64,000 nucleotides of DNA from NCBI GenBank assembly GCA_048296855.1, contig CP182631.1. One strand, given 5' to 3'. Source of the DNA: Pseudocolwellia sp048296855. GTDB lineage: Bacteria; Pseudomonadota; Gammaproteobacteria; Enterobacterales; Alteromonadaceae. The notes beneath the pieces were generated by a model that was given only the letters and a program-made list of their open reading frames with translations, did no database searches and was not told where the DNA came from. The position numbers and the translations under genes are program-made. Below, piece by piece: positions 16,155 to 25,499 of this stretch (position 1 is its first letter; the number at the start of each line of letters is the position of its first letter).

Positions 16155-18050
16155 ATGACTCAAATGAACGAACAATATAATTCTGATTCTATCGAAGTTC
16201 TTAGTGGTTTAGACCCAGTAAGACATCGTCCTGGTATGTATACCGATACATCTCGTCCTAACCATTTAGGGCAAGAAGTTATCGATAACTCAGTGGATGA
16301 AGCTTTAGCGGGCTACGCTCAAAACATAACGGTAATTTTAGATAAAGATCAGTCGCTAGAAGTTATTGATGACGGTCGAGGCATGCCGATAGACATTCAT
16401 CCCGAAGAAGGTGTAACAGGCATAGAGCTTATATTTTGTAAGTTACATGCGGGTGGTAAATTCTCTAATAAAAACTATCAATTTTCAGGTGGTTTGCACG
16501 GTGTAGGTATTTCAGTTGTAAATGCTTTATCAACACGAGTTGATGTAGCGGTAAGACGTGACAGTAAAGTCTATGAAATGGCTTTTGAAAACGGTGAAAA
16601 AGTTGAAGAGCTACATGAAACCGGCACAGTAGGGCGCAGAAATACAGGAAGCCGAGTTAAGTTTTGGCCAGATCCTGGCTATTTTGATTCACCTAAGTTT
16701 TCAGCACGCCGTTTAGCACATCTATTAAAAGCCAAAGCTGTATTGTGCCCAGGCTTAACCATTAAATTTCATGACAAAAATGAAGATGATAAATATGAAT
16801 GGTGCTATGCAGACGGTTTAGTTGATTATCTAAAAGATTCAGTAAAAGATTACGAATCTTTACCTAAAGAACCTTTTGTTGGTACTTTTACCTCGCAACA
16901 AGAGGCTGCCGATTGGGCGGTAACTTGGTTACCTGAAGGGGGAGAAGGGGTTGGCGAAAGTTATGTAAACCTTATTCCAACGGTTCAAGGTGGTACTCAT
17001 GTAAACGGTTTAAGGCAAGGGTTGCTTGAAGCCATGAGAGAATTTTGTGAGTTTAGAAACTTGATCCCTCGCGGTGTTAAATTAACGCCAGACGATGTAT
17101 GGGACAAATGTTCATATATTCTTTCAGTAAAAATGCAAGACCCACAATTTGCAGGCCAAACCAAAGAGCGTTTATCATCTCGTCAATGTGCTGCATTTGT
17201 TACCGGTGTTGTTAAAGACTCTTTTAGTTTATGGCTGAATGAACATACTGAAATAGCTGAATCGTTAGCAGAATTTTGTATTTCAAACGCACAGCGTAGA
17301 CTACGTGCAAGTAAAAAAATAATTCGTAAAAAAATTACTCAAGGGCCTGCACTTCCGGGTAAGTTAACGGATTGCGGTAGTCAAGATATAACTCGTACAG
17401 AGCTTTTTTTAGTGGAAGGTGACTCTGCTGGCGGTAGTGCAAAACAAGCACGAGATCGTGAAATTCAAGCCATCATGCCTCTTAGAGGTAAAATTCTAAA
17501 TACATGGGAAGTTGATTCAGGACAAATACTTGCCTCGCAAGAGGTACATGACATTTCAGTCGCTTTAGGTATTGATCCTGACTCTGAAGATTTATCAGAA
17601 CTACGTTACGGTAAAATTTGTATTTTAGCTGATGCCGACTCCGACGGACTTCACATTGCTACTCTATTATGTGCTTTATTTACCCAGCATTTCTTACCTT
17701 TAGTTCAAGCCGGACATGTGTATGTTGCCATGCCTCCTTTATATCGAATTGATGTGGGTAAAGAAGTATTTTATGCGCTAGACGAAGCTGAAAAAGACAG
17801 CATACTTGCTCGAATAGAAGCTGAGAAAAAACGTGGAAAAGTTAACGTACAGCGCTTTAAAGGCTTGGGTGAAATGAACCCTCTTCAACTGCGTGAAACT
17901 ACTATGGATCCTAATACTCGCCGTTTAGTGCAGCTAACTATTGATGAGTTTGATACTACAATGGAATTGATGGATATGTTGCTTTCTAAAAAGCGTAGTG
18001 GCGATCGTAAAGAATGGCTACAAAGTAAAGGTAATTTGGTTGAGTTGTAA
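16155..18050 (+). CDS. parE: DNA topoisomerase IV subunit B
   Basis: ParE is the ATPase subunit of topoisomerase IV, which decatenates daughter chromosomes with ParC. The 631-residue protein shows the GHKL ATPase motifs (EVIDNSVDEALAG, VIDDGRGMPIDIHPEEG, GGLHGVGISVVNALS). It also has the TOPRIM metal-binding parts (FLVEGDSAGGSAKQARDR, LADADSDGLHI). The length and the absence of the large GyrB insertion favour ParE over GyrB. It ends the nudF operon. parC is 11 kb downstream, separated by accessory genes. Confidence 0.96.
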   Translation: MTQMNEQYNSDSIEVLSGLDPVRHRPGMYTDTSRPNHLGQEVIDNSVDEALAGYAQNITVILDKDQSLEVIDDGRGMPIDIHPEEGVTGIELIFCKLHAGGKFSNKNYQFSGGLHGVGISVVNALSTRVDVAVRRDSKVYEMAFENGEKVEELHETGTVGRRNTGSRVKFWPDPGYFDSPKFSARRLAHLLKAKAVLCPGLTIKFHDKNEDDKYEWCYADGLVDYLKDSVKDYESLPKEPFVGTFTSQQEAADWAVTWLPEGGEGVGESYVNLIPTVQGGTHVNGLRQGLLEAMREFCEFRNLIPRGVKLTPDDVWDKCSYILSVKMQDPQFAGQTKERLSSRQCAAFVTGVVKDSFSLWLNEHTEIAESLAEFCISNAQRRLRASKKIIRKKITQGPALPGKLTDCGSQDITRTELFLVEGDSAGGSAKQARDREIQAIMPLRGKILNTWEVDSGQILASQEVHDISVALGIDPDSEDLSELRYGKICILADADSDGLHIATLLCALFTQHFLPLVQAGHVYVAMPPLYRIDVGKEVFYALDEAEKDSILARIEAEKKRGKVNVQRFKGLGEMNPLQLRETTMDPNTRRLVQLTIDEFDTTMELMDMLLSKKRSGDRKEWLQSKGNLVEL

Positions 18051-18069
18051 ATTTTAAGCGTTAATTAAA

Positions 18070-18351
18070 TATACCCGTTACCAATCAAGAGGCTATTTCA
18101 GAGTGCTTGAGCGATATCAATTCAAGGCAGTGCTTTGCAATAATGGTCGTTCCCTTATAAAAAGCATTGTTGATGAAGTGATTTTGCTCAGCACTTCTTT
18201 GATGGATCTAAAAACAATTTATGCCGCGTTATTAACTTTAGTCAGGTTCCTACATGGACGTAGACCTTAGATTTTGTTTGGAACGTAAAATCTGTGCCTA
18301 AATTGTTTTTAGTTCCCACTGAAACCTGCATCTTGAATGATAACGGGTATA
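18070..18351. repeat. 282-bp MITE-like inverted-repeat element
   Basis: The left end, TATACCCGTTACCAATCAAG, is repeated in inverted form at the right end. The two arms stay alignable for about 32 bp (shared TATACCCGTTA, CA, TCAAGA, GC and TTTCAG). The interior has no open frame. An element of this size with defined inverted ends and no transposase is typical of a non-autonomous transposable element. Similar ATACCCGTTA-ended repeats are, from memory, common in Alteromonadales intergenic regions. Confidence 0.7.
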
Positions 18352-18362
18352 GTTAGATCTAG

Positions 18363-18389
18363 GCGAATAATATGACCTATATTATTCGC
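18363..18389 (+). terminator. AT-rich hairpin, possible displaced parE terminator
   Basis: GCGAATAATAT and ATATTATTCGC form a perfect 11-bp stem with a 5-nt loop, followed by TTATTAT. It lies just beyond the inverted-repeat element, 310 bp after parE. It may have ended parE transcripts before that element inserted. Confidence 0.5.
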
Positions 18390-18829
18390 TTATTATCCCG
18401 AATTCGGGTTTATTATTGTTTTACATAATCCTATCTATAATCTTCGTACTCTTAGTCATGATTACCGCAATTGATTTTAATATAAGTATTTGTTTTTAAT
18501 TTTTATTTTTCGTGTTTTTCTTTGTGGTAATTTCAAAAAGGTAAACGAAAATCCTACATCGACTTATACATAGTCAGAATCTACAAAAGAAAATATTATA
18601 AATGTAGTTTATTTTAAATTGTTGATTTAAATATTTATTTTGTTTTTTTTATGTTTTACCTATTTTATCTACAAAATTAATAAAAACTTTGTGTTTGTTT
18701 TTTATTCGCCTATATTTCTTATAAGCTACTATTGTTAATTATAAATTTATAATTGTTAATTGTAGACAAAATGGCATTGCAAATATAAAGGTGCGGTGCA
18801 TTCAGGATGAATTTAAACAGGATTTTTTT

Positions 18830-21640
18830 ATGGAATTTATAAAACAACGTTCTCTACTCAATGCTTGTGTTGCATTGTCTCTTAGTACATTTTTAACACA
18901 AGCTTATGGTGAAACAGTGGTTGTTCAAGCGGAACAATTTAACAATTCAGGGGGAACATTCAATGACGGTCAACCTAATCCTATCTCTATATATTCAGTT
19001 AATGGCCAAGGAGCTATTAACTGGATTAATAATGGGGATTATGTCGATTATGATATTAATACTAATGGTGGTGAATATACCATTGAATATTTAGTCGGTA
19101 CAAGTATCGCTTCTAATGCAAACATTGAATTATTTACGAATACAAATAATGCTTGGGTGAGCCAAGGAACAGTTGCTGTGCCATTAGGGAGTTGGGATGA
19201 TTTTCAGCCATTAACCCATAGTAGTACCGTTACTTTACCTGCAGGTAGTTCAACTATTCGTATTCAAGCCGTAGGTGCTAACTGGCAGTGGAATTTAGAA
19301 TCTTTTTCATTAGTAGCAGATGATATTGACACTGGTGGCGGAACGGGTGAAATCATTGTTCAGCTAGAAAACTTTGCTGGTACTGGCACAAATGGTCGCG
19401 TTGGTGGAGATACCGTAGAAGGCTTTGGACAAACTGCGACAGGTGTTAACTGGGTTACTAATGGTGACTACGGTGATTACAATGTTACTTTTGATCAAGC
19501 TGGTATTTACAAAGCATTTTTTACTTACTCTGCACTAAGTGCGGGTAGTTACGGGGCGCGTATTGACTTAAATAGCGCACCAGTTGCTTGGGGTTACTTT
19601 GCTGAAACGGGAAGTTGGAATGTTTCTGCTGAGGTTGAACTTTATGGTGGCGAGTTTGTTGTTGAGAATGCTGGGTCACATGTTTTACGTGTAGAGGCTA
19701 TTGGTGGCTCAGATTGGCAATGGAGTGGTGATAATGTTCGCATTGTTCGTGTAGGTAATGTTACGTCAATTCCGACGCCTTTATACAATCCGAATGATCA
19801 TAGCGTAGCGGAAATCGAAGGCCCTGTATTAGGCTTACCATTCTTGAAACAACCAGTTCAAATTCCTGTGGCTAACCAAGTATTGAAGTCTGATGTTTGG
19901 TATACCTATCCGCAAAATAATCAGCTAGCAGGTTTTGATAACTTTGGTGCCACAGGAGCATTTTGGGGGCATCCACCAGAGGAAAATTTTTACGATGAAA
20001 CGACCATTGTTGATTGGACTGAGCTGGTTCGCGGTTACCAAGATATAGGTATTGAATATACAGCTCGAGGTGAATTTGATTGGGGATTCCGTTGGTTTAC
20101 TGAATATGTTACTAACTCATCGCCTCACTATGTTCGTACGCTTGATGATCGTAATGTAAGAATGACTTTTATGGGATATCTTAGTTACGATGGTTATAAC
20201 AATAATTGGTTGAGTAATCATAGCCCTGCGTTTGTACCATTTATGAAATCTCAAGTTGATCAAATATTAAAAGCGAATCCAGACCGCTTAATGTTTGATA
20301 CGCAAACCAACTCAACACGTTCAACAGATATGCGCACTTTTGGTGGTGACTTTAACGACTATGCTATGGAGAACTTCCGTGTATGGTTAGGTAAGAAGTA
20401 CAGTAGTTCTGAACTTTCAGCTATGGGTATTAACAATATTAATACCTTTAACTATCGAGATTTCTTGTTAGCGCAAGGTGTTACACATACTTCATTTACA
20501 CAGGCAGCTGATACTATTTCTGGTGATGTGCCAATGCTTGAAGATTTCATTTACTTCAACCGTGATGTATGGAATCAAAAATTTGCTGAAGTATTAGATT
20601 ACATTCGTGTGCAACGTCCTAATATTGAAATTGGTGCAAGTACGCATTTGTTCGAATCACGTGGCTATATATTCAACGAGAACATTACTTTCTTATCGGG
20701 CGAGTTGAATTTAGGTGCAAGAACAACGATTGCTGAATTACCAACTAATATTCTTGTTCACTTAAAAGGTGCACAAGCGGTTGGTAAAACACTGGCTTAT
20801 TTTCCATATCCTTGGGAGTTCGATGAACTTCGTCTTACAAATTCTCCTCGTTTCGGCCGTGGTTGGGTTGCTCAGGCGTATGCTTATGGTGGTATATTCT
20901 CTATTCCTGCAAACGTTTGGGTAGGTGGTGATGTATTCACTTGGTCGCCAGGTGCAGATAACTACCGTGATATCTATCAATTCGTTCGTGCACAAGAGAA
21001 CTTGTTTAATAACTACACCTCGTATTCGAAAGTTGGTTTAGTGCATGCTATGTACTCTTCAATGAAAGCAGGTTTTATTGACGGTGGAAATCAAGTTCAA
21101 TCAAGTGTGAAACTTCTAACGCTTGATAATATTAACTTCGATATGCTGGTGTTTGGTGATGAAGGACATCCGGTTGTCCCACGTTCTGAAGACTTTGATA
21201 AATTTGATCATATTTTCTACGACGGTGACCTTAGCTATTTAACGGTTGAGCAAAAAGCTATATTAGATCAGCAAGGCAGTAAAGTTAGACATATTGGTCA
21301 ACGTGGCACTATTGCAGGGATAGATATTAATGTGAGTATTAATGGAACACTTGCTAACGAAACAGTATCAGCCGTATCTCGTATTCATGAAACAAACGAG
21401 AATGCGCCGTATGTTGTGCACTTGGTAAACCGTCCGTTTGCTGGAGGAGTAACACCAACACTTAATGGTGTTGAGGTGGCTATTCCTCAGGGGTACTTCC
21501 CTGAAGATGTAACTTCCGCAACATTGCATTTACCGAACGGTACTAGTACTAATCTTACCGTTTCTACGAACGGCAATGGTGATGCTGCTGTAACGGTTAA
21601 TAATCTTGAAGTATGGGGAATTATTGAATTTGGTCATTAA
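18830..21640 (+). CDS. Secreted CBM6-CBM6-glycoside hydrolase, candidate agarase-type polysaccharidase
   Basis: I chose the ATG at 18830 (AGGA seven bases upstream) over 18791, because it starts a proper signal peptide (MEFIKQRSLLNACVALSL...AYG). Two CBM6-like beta-sandwich modules follow, at roughly residues 28-160 and 170-305. Each has the VVVQAEQF/IIVQLENF opening, a WxxNGDYxDY segment and a late WQW, as in agar-binding CBM6. Residues ~330-700 resemble a clan-A TIM barrel, with FGATGAFWGH, RLMFDTQTNS, FGGDFNDYAMENFR and WEFDELRL. Residues ~710-790 resemble the GATase-like trimerisation domain of GH42-type enzymes, and a final beta-sandwich ends in WGIIEF. The product is 936 residues and probably secreted. 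Family and substrate are uncertain: agar or another algal galactan is an inference from the CBM6 pair. Confidence 0.72.
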   Translation: MEFIKQRSLLNACVALSLSTFLTQAYGETVVVQAEQFNNSGGTFNDGQPNPISIYSVNGQGAINWINNGDYVDYDINTNGGEYTIEYLVGTSIASNANIELFTNTNNAWVSQGTVAVPLGSWDDFQPLTHSSTVTLPAGSSTIRIQAVGANWQWNLESFSLVADDIDTGGGTGEIIVQLENFAGTGTNGRVGGDTVEGFGQTATGVNWVTNGDYGDYNVTFDQAGIYKAFFTYSALSAGSYGARIDLNSAPVAWGYFAETGSWNVSAEVELYGGEFVVENAGSHVLRVEAIGGSDWQWSGDNVRIVRVGNVTSIPTPLYNPNDHSVAEIEGPVLGLPFLKQPVQIPVANQVLKSDVWYTYPQNNQLAGFDNFGATGAFWGHPPEENFYDETTIVDWTELVRGYQDIGIEYTARGEFDWGFRWFTEYVTNSSPHYVRTLDDRNVRMTFMGYLSYDGYNNNWLSNHSPAFVPFMKSQVDQILKANPDRLMFDTQTNSTRSTDMRTFGGDFNDYAMENFRVWLGKKYSSSELSAMGINNINTFNYRDFLLAQGVTHTSFTQAADTISGDVPMLEDFIYFNRDVWNQKFAEVLDYIRVQRPNIEIGASTHLFESRGYIFNENITFLSGELNLGARTTIAELPTNILVHLKGAQAVGKTLAYFPYPWEFDELRLTNSPRFGRGWVAQAYAYGGIFSIPANVWVGGDVFTWSPGADNYRDIYQFVRAQENLFNNYTSYSKVGLVHAMYSSMKAGFIDGGNQVQSSVKLLTLDNINFDMLVFGDEGHPVVPRSEDFDKFDHIFYDGDLSYLTVEQKAILDQQGSKVRHIGQRGTIAGIDINVSINGTLANETVSAVSRIHETNENAPYVVHLVNRPFAGGVTPTLNGVEVAIPQGYFPEDVTSATLHLPNGTSTNLTVSTNGNGDAAVTVNNLEVWGIIEFGH

Positions 21641-21780
21641 TTCAATAATATTTTTTTGAGGCTAACTTAATAACCGTTTAATTAATTGAACTGTTTGATA
21701 CGAAAGTGAATTATCAAATATTTAATGGTTTTAACCTATAAACATGATCAATAAATGATTGTGATTCATTTGGCCTCTAA

Positions 21781-21816
21781 AGGATAATGATGTAAATACA
21801 TCATTATCCTTTTTTC
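21781..21816. terminator. Strong terminator between convergent genes
   Basis: AGGATAATGATGT and ACATCATTATCCT form a perfect 13-bp stem with an AAAT loop, followed by six T. It ends the glycoside hydrolase transcript. It also faces the end of the ydeP gene on the other strand. Confidence 0.88.
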
Positions 21817-24114
21817 TTAAATAATTCTATCAGATACTTCCGCTTTTTTAATGATAACCGCAATAGACTTTGACGTAGGCGTATCGCTTTCATCCCCTAC
21901 ACTTTTTAATGCCACTAAAGGGTTAGCTTCAGGGAAATAGGCGGCAATGTTACCTGCTGGTATGTCGTAACTGACTAACTTAAAACTATAAATTTTGCGT
22001 TCAATATCATCTGGCCATAAGCTTTCTACATCAACTAAGTCTTCATTTTTTAAGCCTAAGTCAGCTATGTCGCTTGGGTTCATAAAAATAATATCGCGTT
22101 CGCCACTAATACCACGGTAGCGGTCTTCAAAGCCGTAAATGGTGGTGTTGTATTGATCGTGAGAACGTAAGGTTTGTAGAACAAAAACGCGATTTTTTGT
22201 TAATGCTCTAATCGATGCGGGTACAATGTCATCAGGTAGTTGATTCGTACTAATTTGAGCTTTTTTAGTTGCAGTATTCCATGTGAATTCCGCTGCGCTA
22301 TTACCTAAATAAAAGCCACCCGGTTGAGCGAGTCTTTCATTCATTTGATTAAACTCAGGCAAGGTTTGCCCAATATAGTCGCGAATTAAATCGTAATTGT
22401 TAGCTAGTTCTAACCATTTTACAGGGGTATCGCCTAATGTTGCGTGAGCAATGCCAGCAATAATTGCTGGTTCTGAACGCATGTTACTGCTGTCTGATTT
22501 TACGACACCTTTTGATTTGTGCACCATAGAGAATGAGTCTTCTACAGTAACTGACTGTTCGCCAGTGGCTTGTACGTCAATATCGGTACGACCTAAACAG
22601 GGTAATATAATTGAAATTTCACCAGGAAAGAGGTGAGTTTGATTCAATTTAGTAGCAATATTTACGGTAAGTTTACAGCGTGTTAAAGCTTGTTGTGTAA
22701 ATTCAGTATCGGGGGTTGCAGAAACAAAATTACCTCCTAAGGCTGTGAACACCTTGCTCTCGCCTGAAAGCATAGCTTCAATCGCCTCAACAACATTATG
22801 ACCATTTTCTTTAGGTGGAGTGAATGAAAACACTCGAGACAAATTATCTAAAAACTTAGCATCAGGTTTCTCATTAATGCCCATGGTTCGGTCACCTTGA
22901 ACATTTGAATGACCTCTAACAGGACAAAGCCCTGCACCGGGTTTACCTATGTTGCCAAACAGTAATTGTAAGTTGGTGATCTCTTGAATAGTAGCAACGG
23001 AATGTTTGTGCTGGGTAATTCCCATCGCCCACGTAATAATAACGCTTTTGGCTTTTTGGTAAATGCTTGCTGCTTGCGTTAATTCTTCAATACTTAGGCC
23101 TGACTGCTGGGTAATATGTTCCCATGTTGTTGCTTCTACCGTTTGTAAGTAATCATCTAACCCTTGTGTGTGTTCGTTTATAAACTCAAGATCGAAAACA
23201 CTTTTATTATCTTTTTGTGCGGCCTTGTGTTGTTCAAGTAACACTTTAACCATGCCTCGAACACACGCCATATCACCACCTAAATTAGGGGTGAAATAAT
23301 GCTGTGAAATTTGAGTTGCGCCGCCTGATAGCATTTCAACCGGAGATTGAGGATTAGCAAATCGCTCTAAGCCTCTTTCCTTTAATGGGTTGAAAGTCAC
23401 TATGCTAGCTCCTCGGCGAGAGGCATGGCTTAATGAATCAAGCATTCTTGGGTGATTTGTTCCGGGATTTTGCCCAAAGACAAAAATAGCATCGGCTTTT
23501 TCAAAATCATCAATTTTTATGGTGCCTTTACCAATACCTATTGATTGTTTAAGGGCAACGCCGCTGGCTTCGTGACACATGTTTGAACAATCGGGAAAGT
23601 TGTTAGTGCCAAATTTTCGAACGAAAAGTTGATATAAAAAAGCAGCCTCGTTGCTGGCGCGGCCTGAAGTATAAAATTCTGCTTGGTTGGGGCTTTCTAA
23701 CGCATTAAGTTGTTGAGCAATAATGGCAAAGGCCTTGTCCCAAGATAATGGTTCGTAATGATCGGTTGTTCTATTATAAATAAGCGGTTCAGCTAAGCGA
23801 CCTTGGTATTCTAAAAAGTAGCCCGTTTGTTTTTGTAACCAGCTAACTGAATGTTCTTTAAAAAATGCTTCGCCAATGCGGCGTGAGGTTGCTTCCCAGT
23901 TAACAGCTTTTGCGCCATTTTCACAAAAGCGGAATCGACCCGGTTCGTCTTTTTCACCCCACGCACAACCGGGGCAGTCAAACCCATGATCTTGATTTGT
24001 TTTAAGTAGGTTTTTAATGTTTTTAGCAATATTGTCACTTTTAAATAAGTGAGTTGCTGTGCTTTTTAATGCACCCCAGCCACCCGCGTGACCCTTATAA
24101 TTTTTTACTGACAT
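21817..24114 (-). CDS. ydeP: YdeP-type molybdopterin oxidoreductase (FdhF-related)
   Basis: The 765-residue protein matches the YdeP branch of molybdopterin-dependent oxidoreductases along its whole length. The N-terminus has GHAGGWGALKS and the cysteine region FDCPGCAWGEKDEPG...CENGAKAVNWE. Further landmarks are EFYTSGRASNEAAFLYQLF, DCSNMCHEASG, GHNPGTNHPRM-like FGQNPGTNHPRM, PVRGHSNVQGDRTMG and QTLRSHDQYNTTIYGFEDRYRG. E. coli YdeP is linked to acid resistance, but its substrate is unknown. Its stop is near a strong shared terminator. fdhD lies just upstream on the same strand, 15 bp away, fitting a need for molybdenum cofactor sulfuration. Confidence 0.92.
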   Translation of the reverse strand: MSVKNYKGHAGGWGALKSTATHLFKSDNIAKNIKNLLKTNQDHGFDCPGCAWGEKDEPGRFRFCENGAKAVNWEATSRRIGEAFFKEHSVSWLQKQTGYFLEYQGRLAEPLIYNRTTDHYEPLSWDKAFAIIAQQLNALESPNQAEFYTSGRASNEAAFLYQLFVRKFGTNNFPDCSNMCHEASGVALKQSIGIGKGTIKIDDFEKADAIFVFGQNPGTNHPRMLDSLSHASRRGASIVTFNPLKERGLERFANPQSPVEMLSGGATQISQHYFTPNLGGDMACVRGMVKVLLEQHKAAQKDNKSVFDLEFINEHTQGLDDYLQTVEATTWEHITQQSGLSIEELTQAASIYQKAKSVIITWAMGITQHKHSVATIQEITNLQLLFGNIGKPGAGLCPVRGHSNVQGDRTMGINEKPDAKFLDNLSRVFSFTPPKENGHNVVEAIEAMLSGESKVFTALGGNFVSATPDTEFTQQALTRCKLTVNIATKLNQTHLFPGEISIILPCLGRTDIDVQATGEQSVTVEDSFSMVHKSKGVVKSDSSNMRSEPAIIAGIAHATLGDTPVKWLELANNYDLIRDYIGQTLPEFNQMNERLAQPGGFYLGNSAAEFTWNTATKKAQISTNQLPDDIVPASIRALTKNRVFVLQTLRSHDQYNTTIYGFEDRYRGISGERDIIFMNPSDIADLGLKNEDLVDVESLWPDDIERKIYSFKLVSYDIPAGNIAAYFPEANPLVALKSVGDESDTPTSKSIAVIIKKAEVSDRII

Positions 24115-24129
24115 TTTATAACCTACTTG

Positions 24130-24978
24130 TTATGCGTTATGGTAATTATAATCAATGCGATGATTGCCATGATATACGTTAAATTTATTATTTTTAGTAA
24201 AACCAATTAAAGTAATATTGAACTGAATAGCGGCCGATATGGCTAAGCTTGAAGGCGCACCAATAGCTATTATTACAGGAATAGCGGCAGTAATGGCTTT
24301 TTGTATTAATTCAAAGCTTACTCGACCGCTGAGTACTAAAATTGATTGTGTTGTCATTTTTTCTTTAAGAAACACATCGCCAATCACTTTATCTACCGCA
24401 TTATGACGACCAACATCTTCGTAAACGCATACCCATTGGTTATTGCTAATATAGCCAGCGCCATGCACCGCACCAGATAAATTAAATAGCGGCTGATGAC
24501 TATTAAGTGCTTTTGCTATTTCAATAATCTTATCACTTTTTAACCATAAGTCAGTGTTATCGATAACACTATCCGTTTTAATTGCTAAGCCATTAAGTGA
24601 GGTTTTTCCACAAATTCCGCAACTTGACTGACTAGGGAAAGAACGTGTTATTTTTTGCCAATCAGGTTGTACGTTAGGTGCAAGTTTAACAATAAGGTGA
24701 TTGTTAGTTATAGCTTCATCTGGAGGGGTAATATTTACAATATCGTGTATTGATTTAATAATTTGTTCGTTAAATAAGAAACCTGTGATCAGGGTATTAT
24801 CGTGATCAGGAGTTCTCATTATTACGGTGAGATCTACCGTTTTGTATGTTTTTGATTCTTTATCTAAAAAAGACAGGCTGATCAATAAAGGCTCTTCAAT
24901 AATAGCATAATCGTCGATAGCACTATGCGTACTGCCGTTATAGTGGCGTTGGTTAACTTTTTTTAAACCGCAGATCAT
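24130..24978 (-). CDS. fdhD: FdhD sulfurtransferase for molybdenum-enzyme maturation
   Basis: FdhD passes sulfur from IscS to the molybdenum cofactor, which activates formate-dehydrogenase-type enzymes. The 282-residue protein contains the essential CxxC loop in SSCGICGKTSLNG near residue 160. Conserved family segments also seen are NLSGAVHGAGYI, YEDVGRHNAVDKVIG and LVLSGRVSFELIQKA. It lies 15 bp upstream of ydeP in the same direction, so the two are almost certainly one operon. The Shine-Dalgarno signal is weak. Confidence 0.93.
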   Translation of the reverse strand: MICGLKKVNQRHYNGSTHSAIDDYAIIEEPLLISLSFLDKESKTYKTVDLTVIMRTPDHDNTLITGFLFNEQIIKSIHDIVNITPPDEAITNNHLIVKLAPNVQPDWQKITRSFPSQSSCGICGKTSLNGLAIKTDSVIDNTDLWLKSDKIIEIAKALNSHQPLFNLSGAVHGAGYISNNQWVCVYEDVGRHNAVDKVIGDVFLKEKMTTQSILVLSGRVSFELIQKAITAAIPVIIAIGAPSSLAISAAIQFNITLIGFTKNNKFNVYHGNHRIDYNYHNA

Positions 24979-25111
24979 TAATTGTTAGGCTTTATGAGGT
25001 AATTAGTCGCATTAGTATATAACTCTTCGTAGATTGGAATAAAGAATAAGAGGTCCAATTACATTAGTTTTCGAAAGAAGTACTTTTATCATCTTGTAAA
25101 TTATTTTATAA

Positions 25112-25149
25112 AACCTTAACATATATGAAATATCATATATGTTAAGGTT
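25112..25149. promoter_or_regulatory. Large perfect palindrome, probable ArsR operator
   Basis: AACCTTAACATATATGA and TCATATATGTTAAGGTT are perfect 17-bp inverted repeats around AATA. The right arm ends five bases before the arsR ATG and covers its ribosome-binding AAGG. The central ATATATGA-N4-TCATATAT resembles operators of ArsR-family repressors, so autorepression is very likely. Confidence 0.8.
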
Positions 25150-25154
25150 GTTTT

Positions 25155-25499
25155 ATGGATCCTGTTTTATTTTTTAAAAACCTAGCGGAAGAAACAAGAT
25201 TAAAAATTTTGTTATTAACTTTAGCTGAAACAGAACTTTGCGTGTGTGAGTTAGTGCAAGCAATGGAATTATCTCAGCCTAAAATATCTAGGCATTTGGC
25301 ACAGTTACGAAAGCATGGTTTGTTAACGGATAGAAAAGAAGGCAAATGGGTTTTTTATTCAATTGGTTCTGATATTCCTCAATGGCAAAAAGAGTCGTTA
25401 GCGGTATGTGCCGTAAATAATGAAGACTACATTAAATCAATAAAAGAAAAGTTAAATCATTGGGGTGACAGACCTAATAGACAGCAGCAATGTTGTTAA
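25155..25499 (+). CDS. arsR: ArsR-family arsenic-type metalloregulatory repressor
   Basis: The 114-residue protein is a winged helix repressor. MDPVLFFKNLAEETRLKIL begins the fold, ELCVCELV near residue 33 supplies the paired cysteines of the classical As(III)/Sb(III) site, and QPKISRHLAQLRKHGLL is the recognition helix. The extra QQQCC at the C-terminus is common in arsenic-responsive members. It is preceded by a 38-bp palindromic operator. The genes it should control are gone: only a frameshifted transporter end remains downstream, so it may now regulate only itself or act in trans. Confidence 0.9.
   Translation: MDPVLFFKNLAEETRLKILLLTLAETELCVCELVQAMELSQPKISRHLAQLRKHGLLTDRKEGKWVFYSIGSDIPQWQKESLAVCAVNNEDYIKSIKEKLNHWGDRPNRQQQCC

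Larger units (their letters stand above)
18051..18829. other. Long non-coding region between parE and the glycoside hydrolase
   Basis: About 780 bp without a gene. It holds a 282-bp inverted-repeat element (18070-18351), a strong AT-rich hairpin (18363-18389) that could be the displaced parE terminator, and a CCCGAATTCGGG palindrome (18397-18408). The last 400 bp are extremely AT-rich and presumably carry the promoter of the secreted hydrolase. AATTATAAATTTATAATT near 18738 is a near-perfect palindrome and a possible regulator site. Confidence 0.5.

Noticed and set aside
23811..24038. Frame of 75 codons on the minus strand
   Set aside because: It overlaps the well supported ydeP N-terminus in another frame, with no start signal or family features.
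21817..24978. Formate dehydrogenase operon
   Set aside because: The catalytic protein matches YdeP better than true formate dehydrogenases, and no iron-sulfur or cytochrome subunits are next to it.
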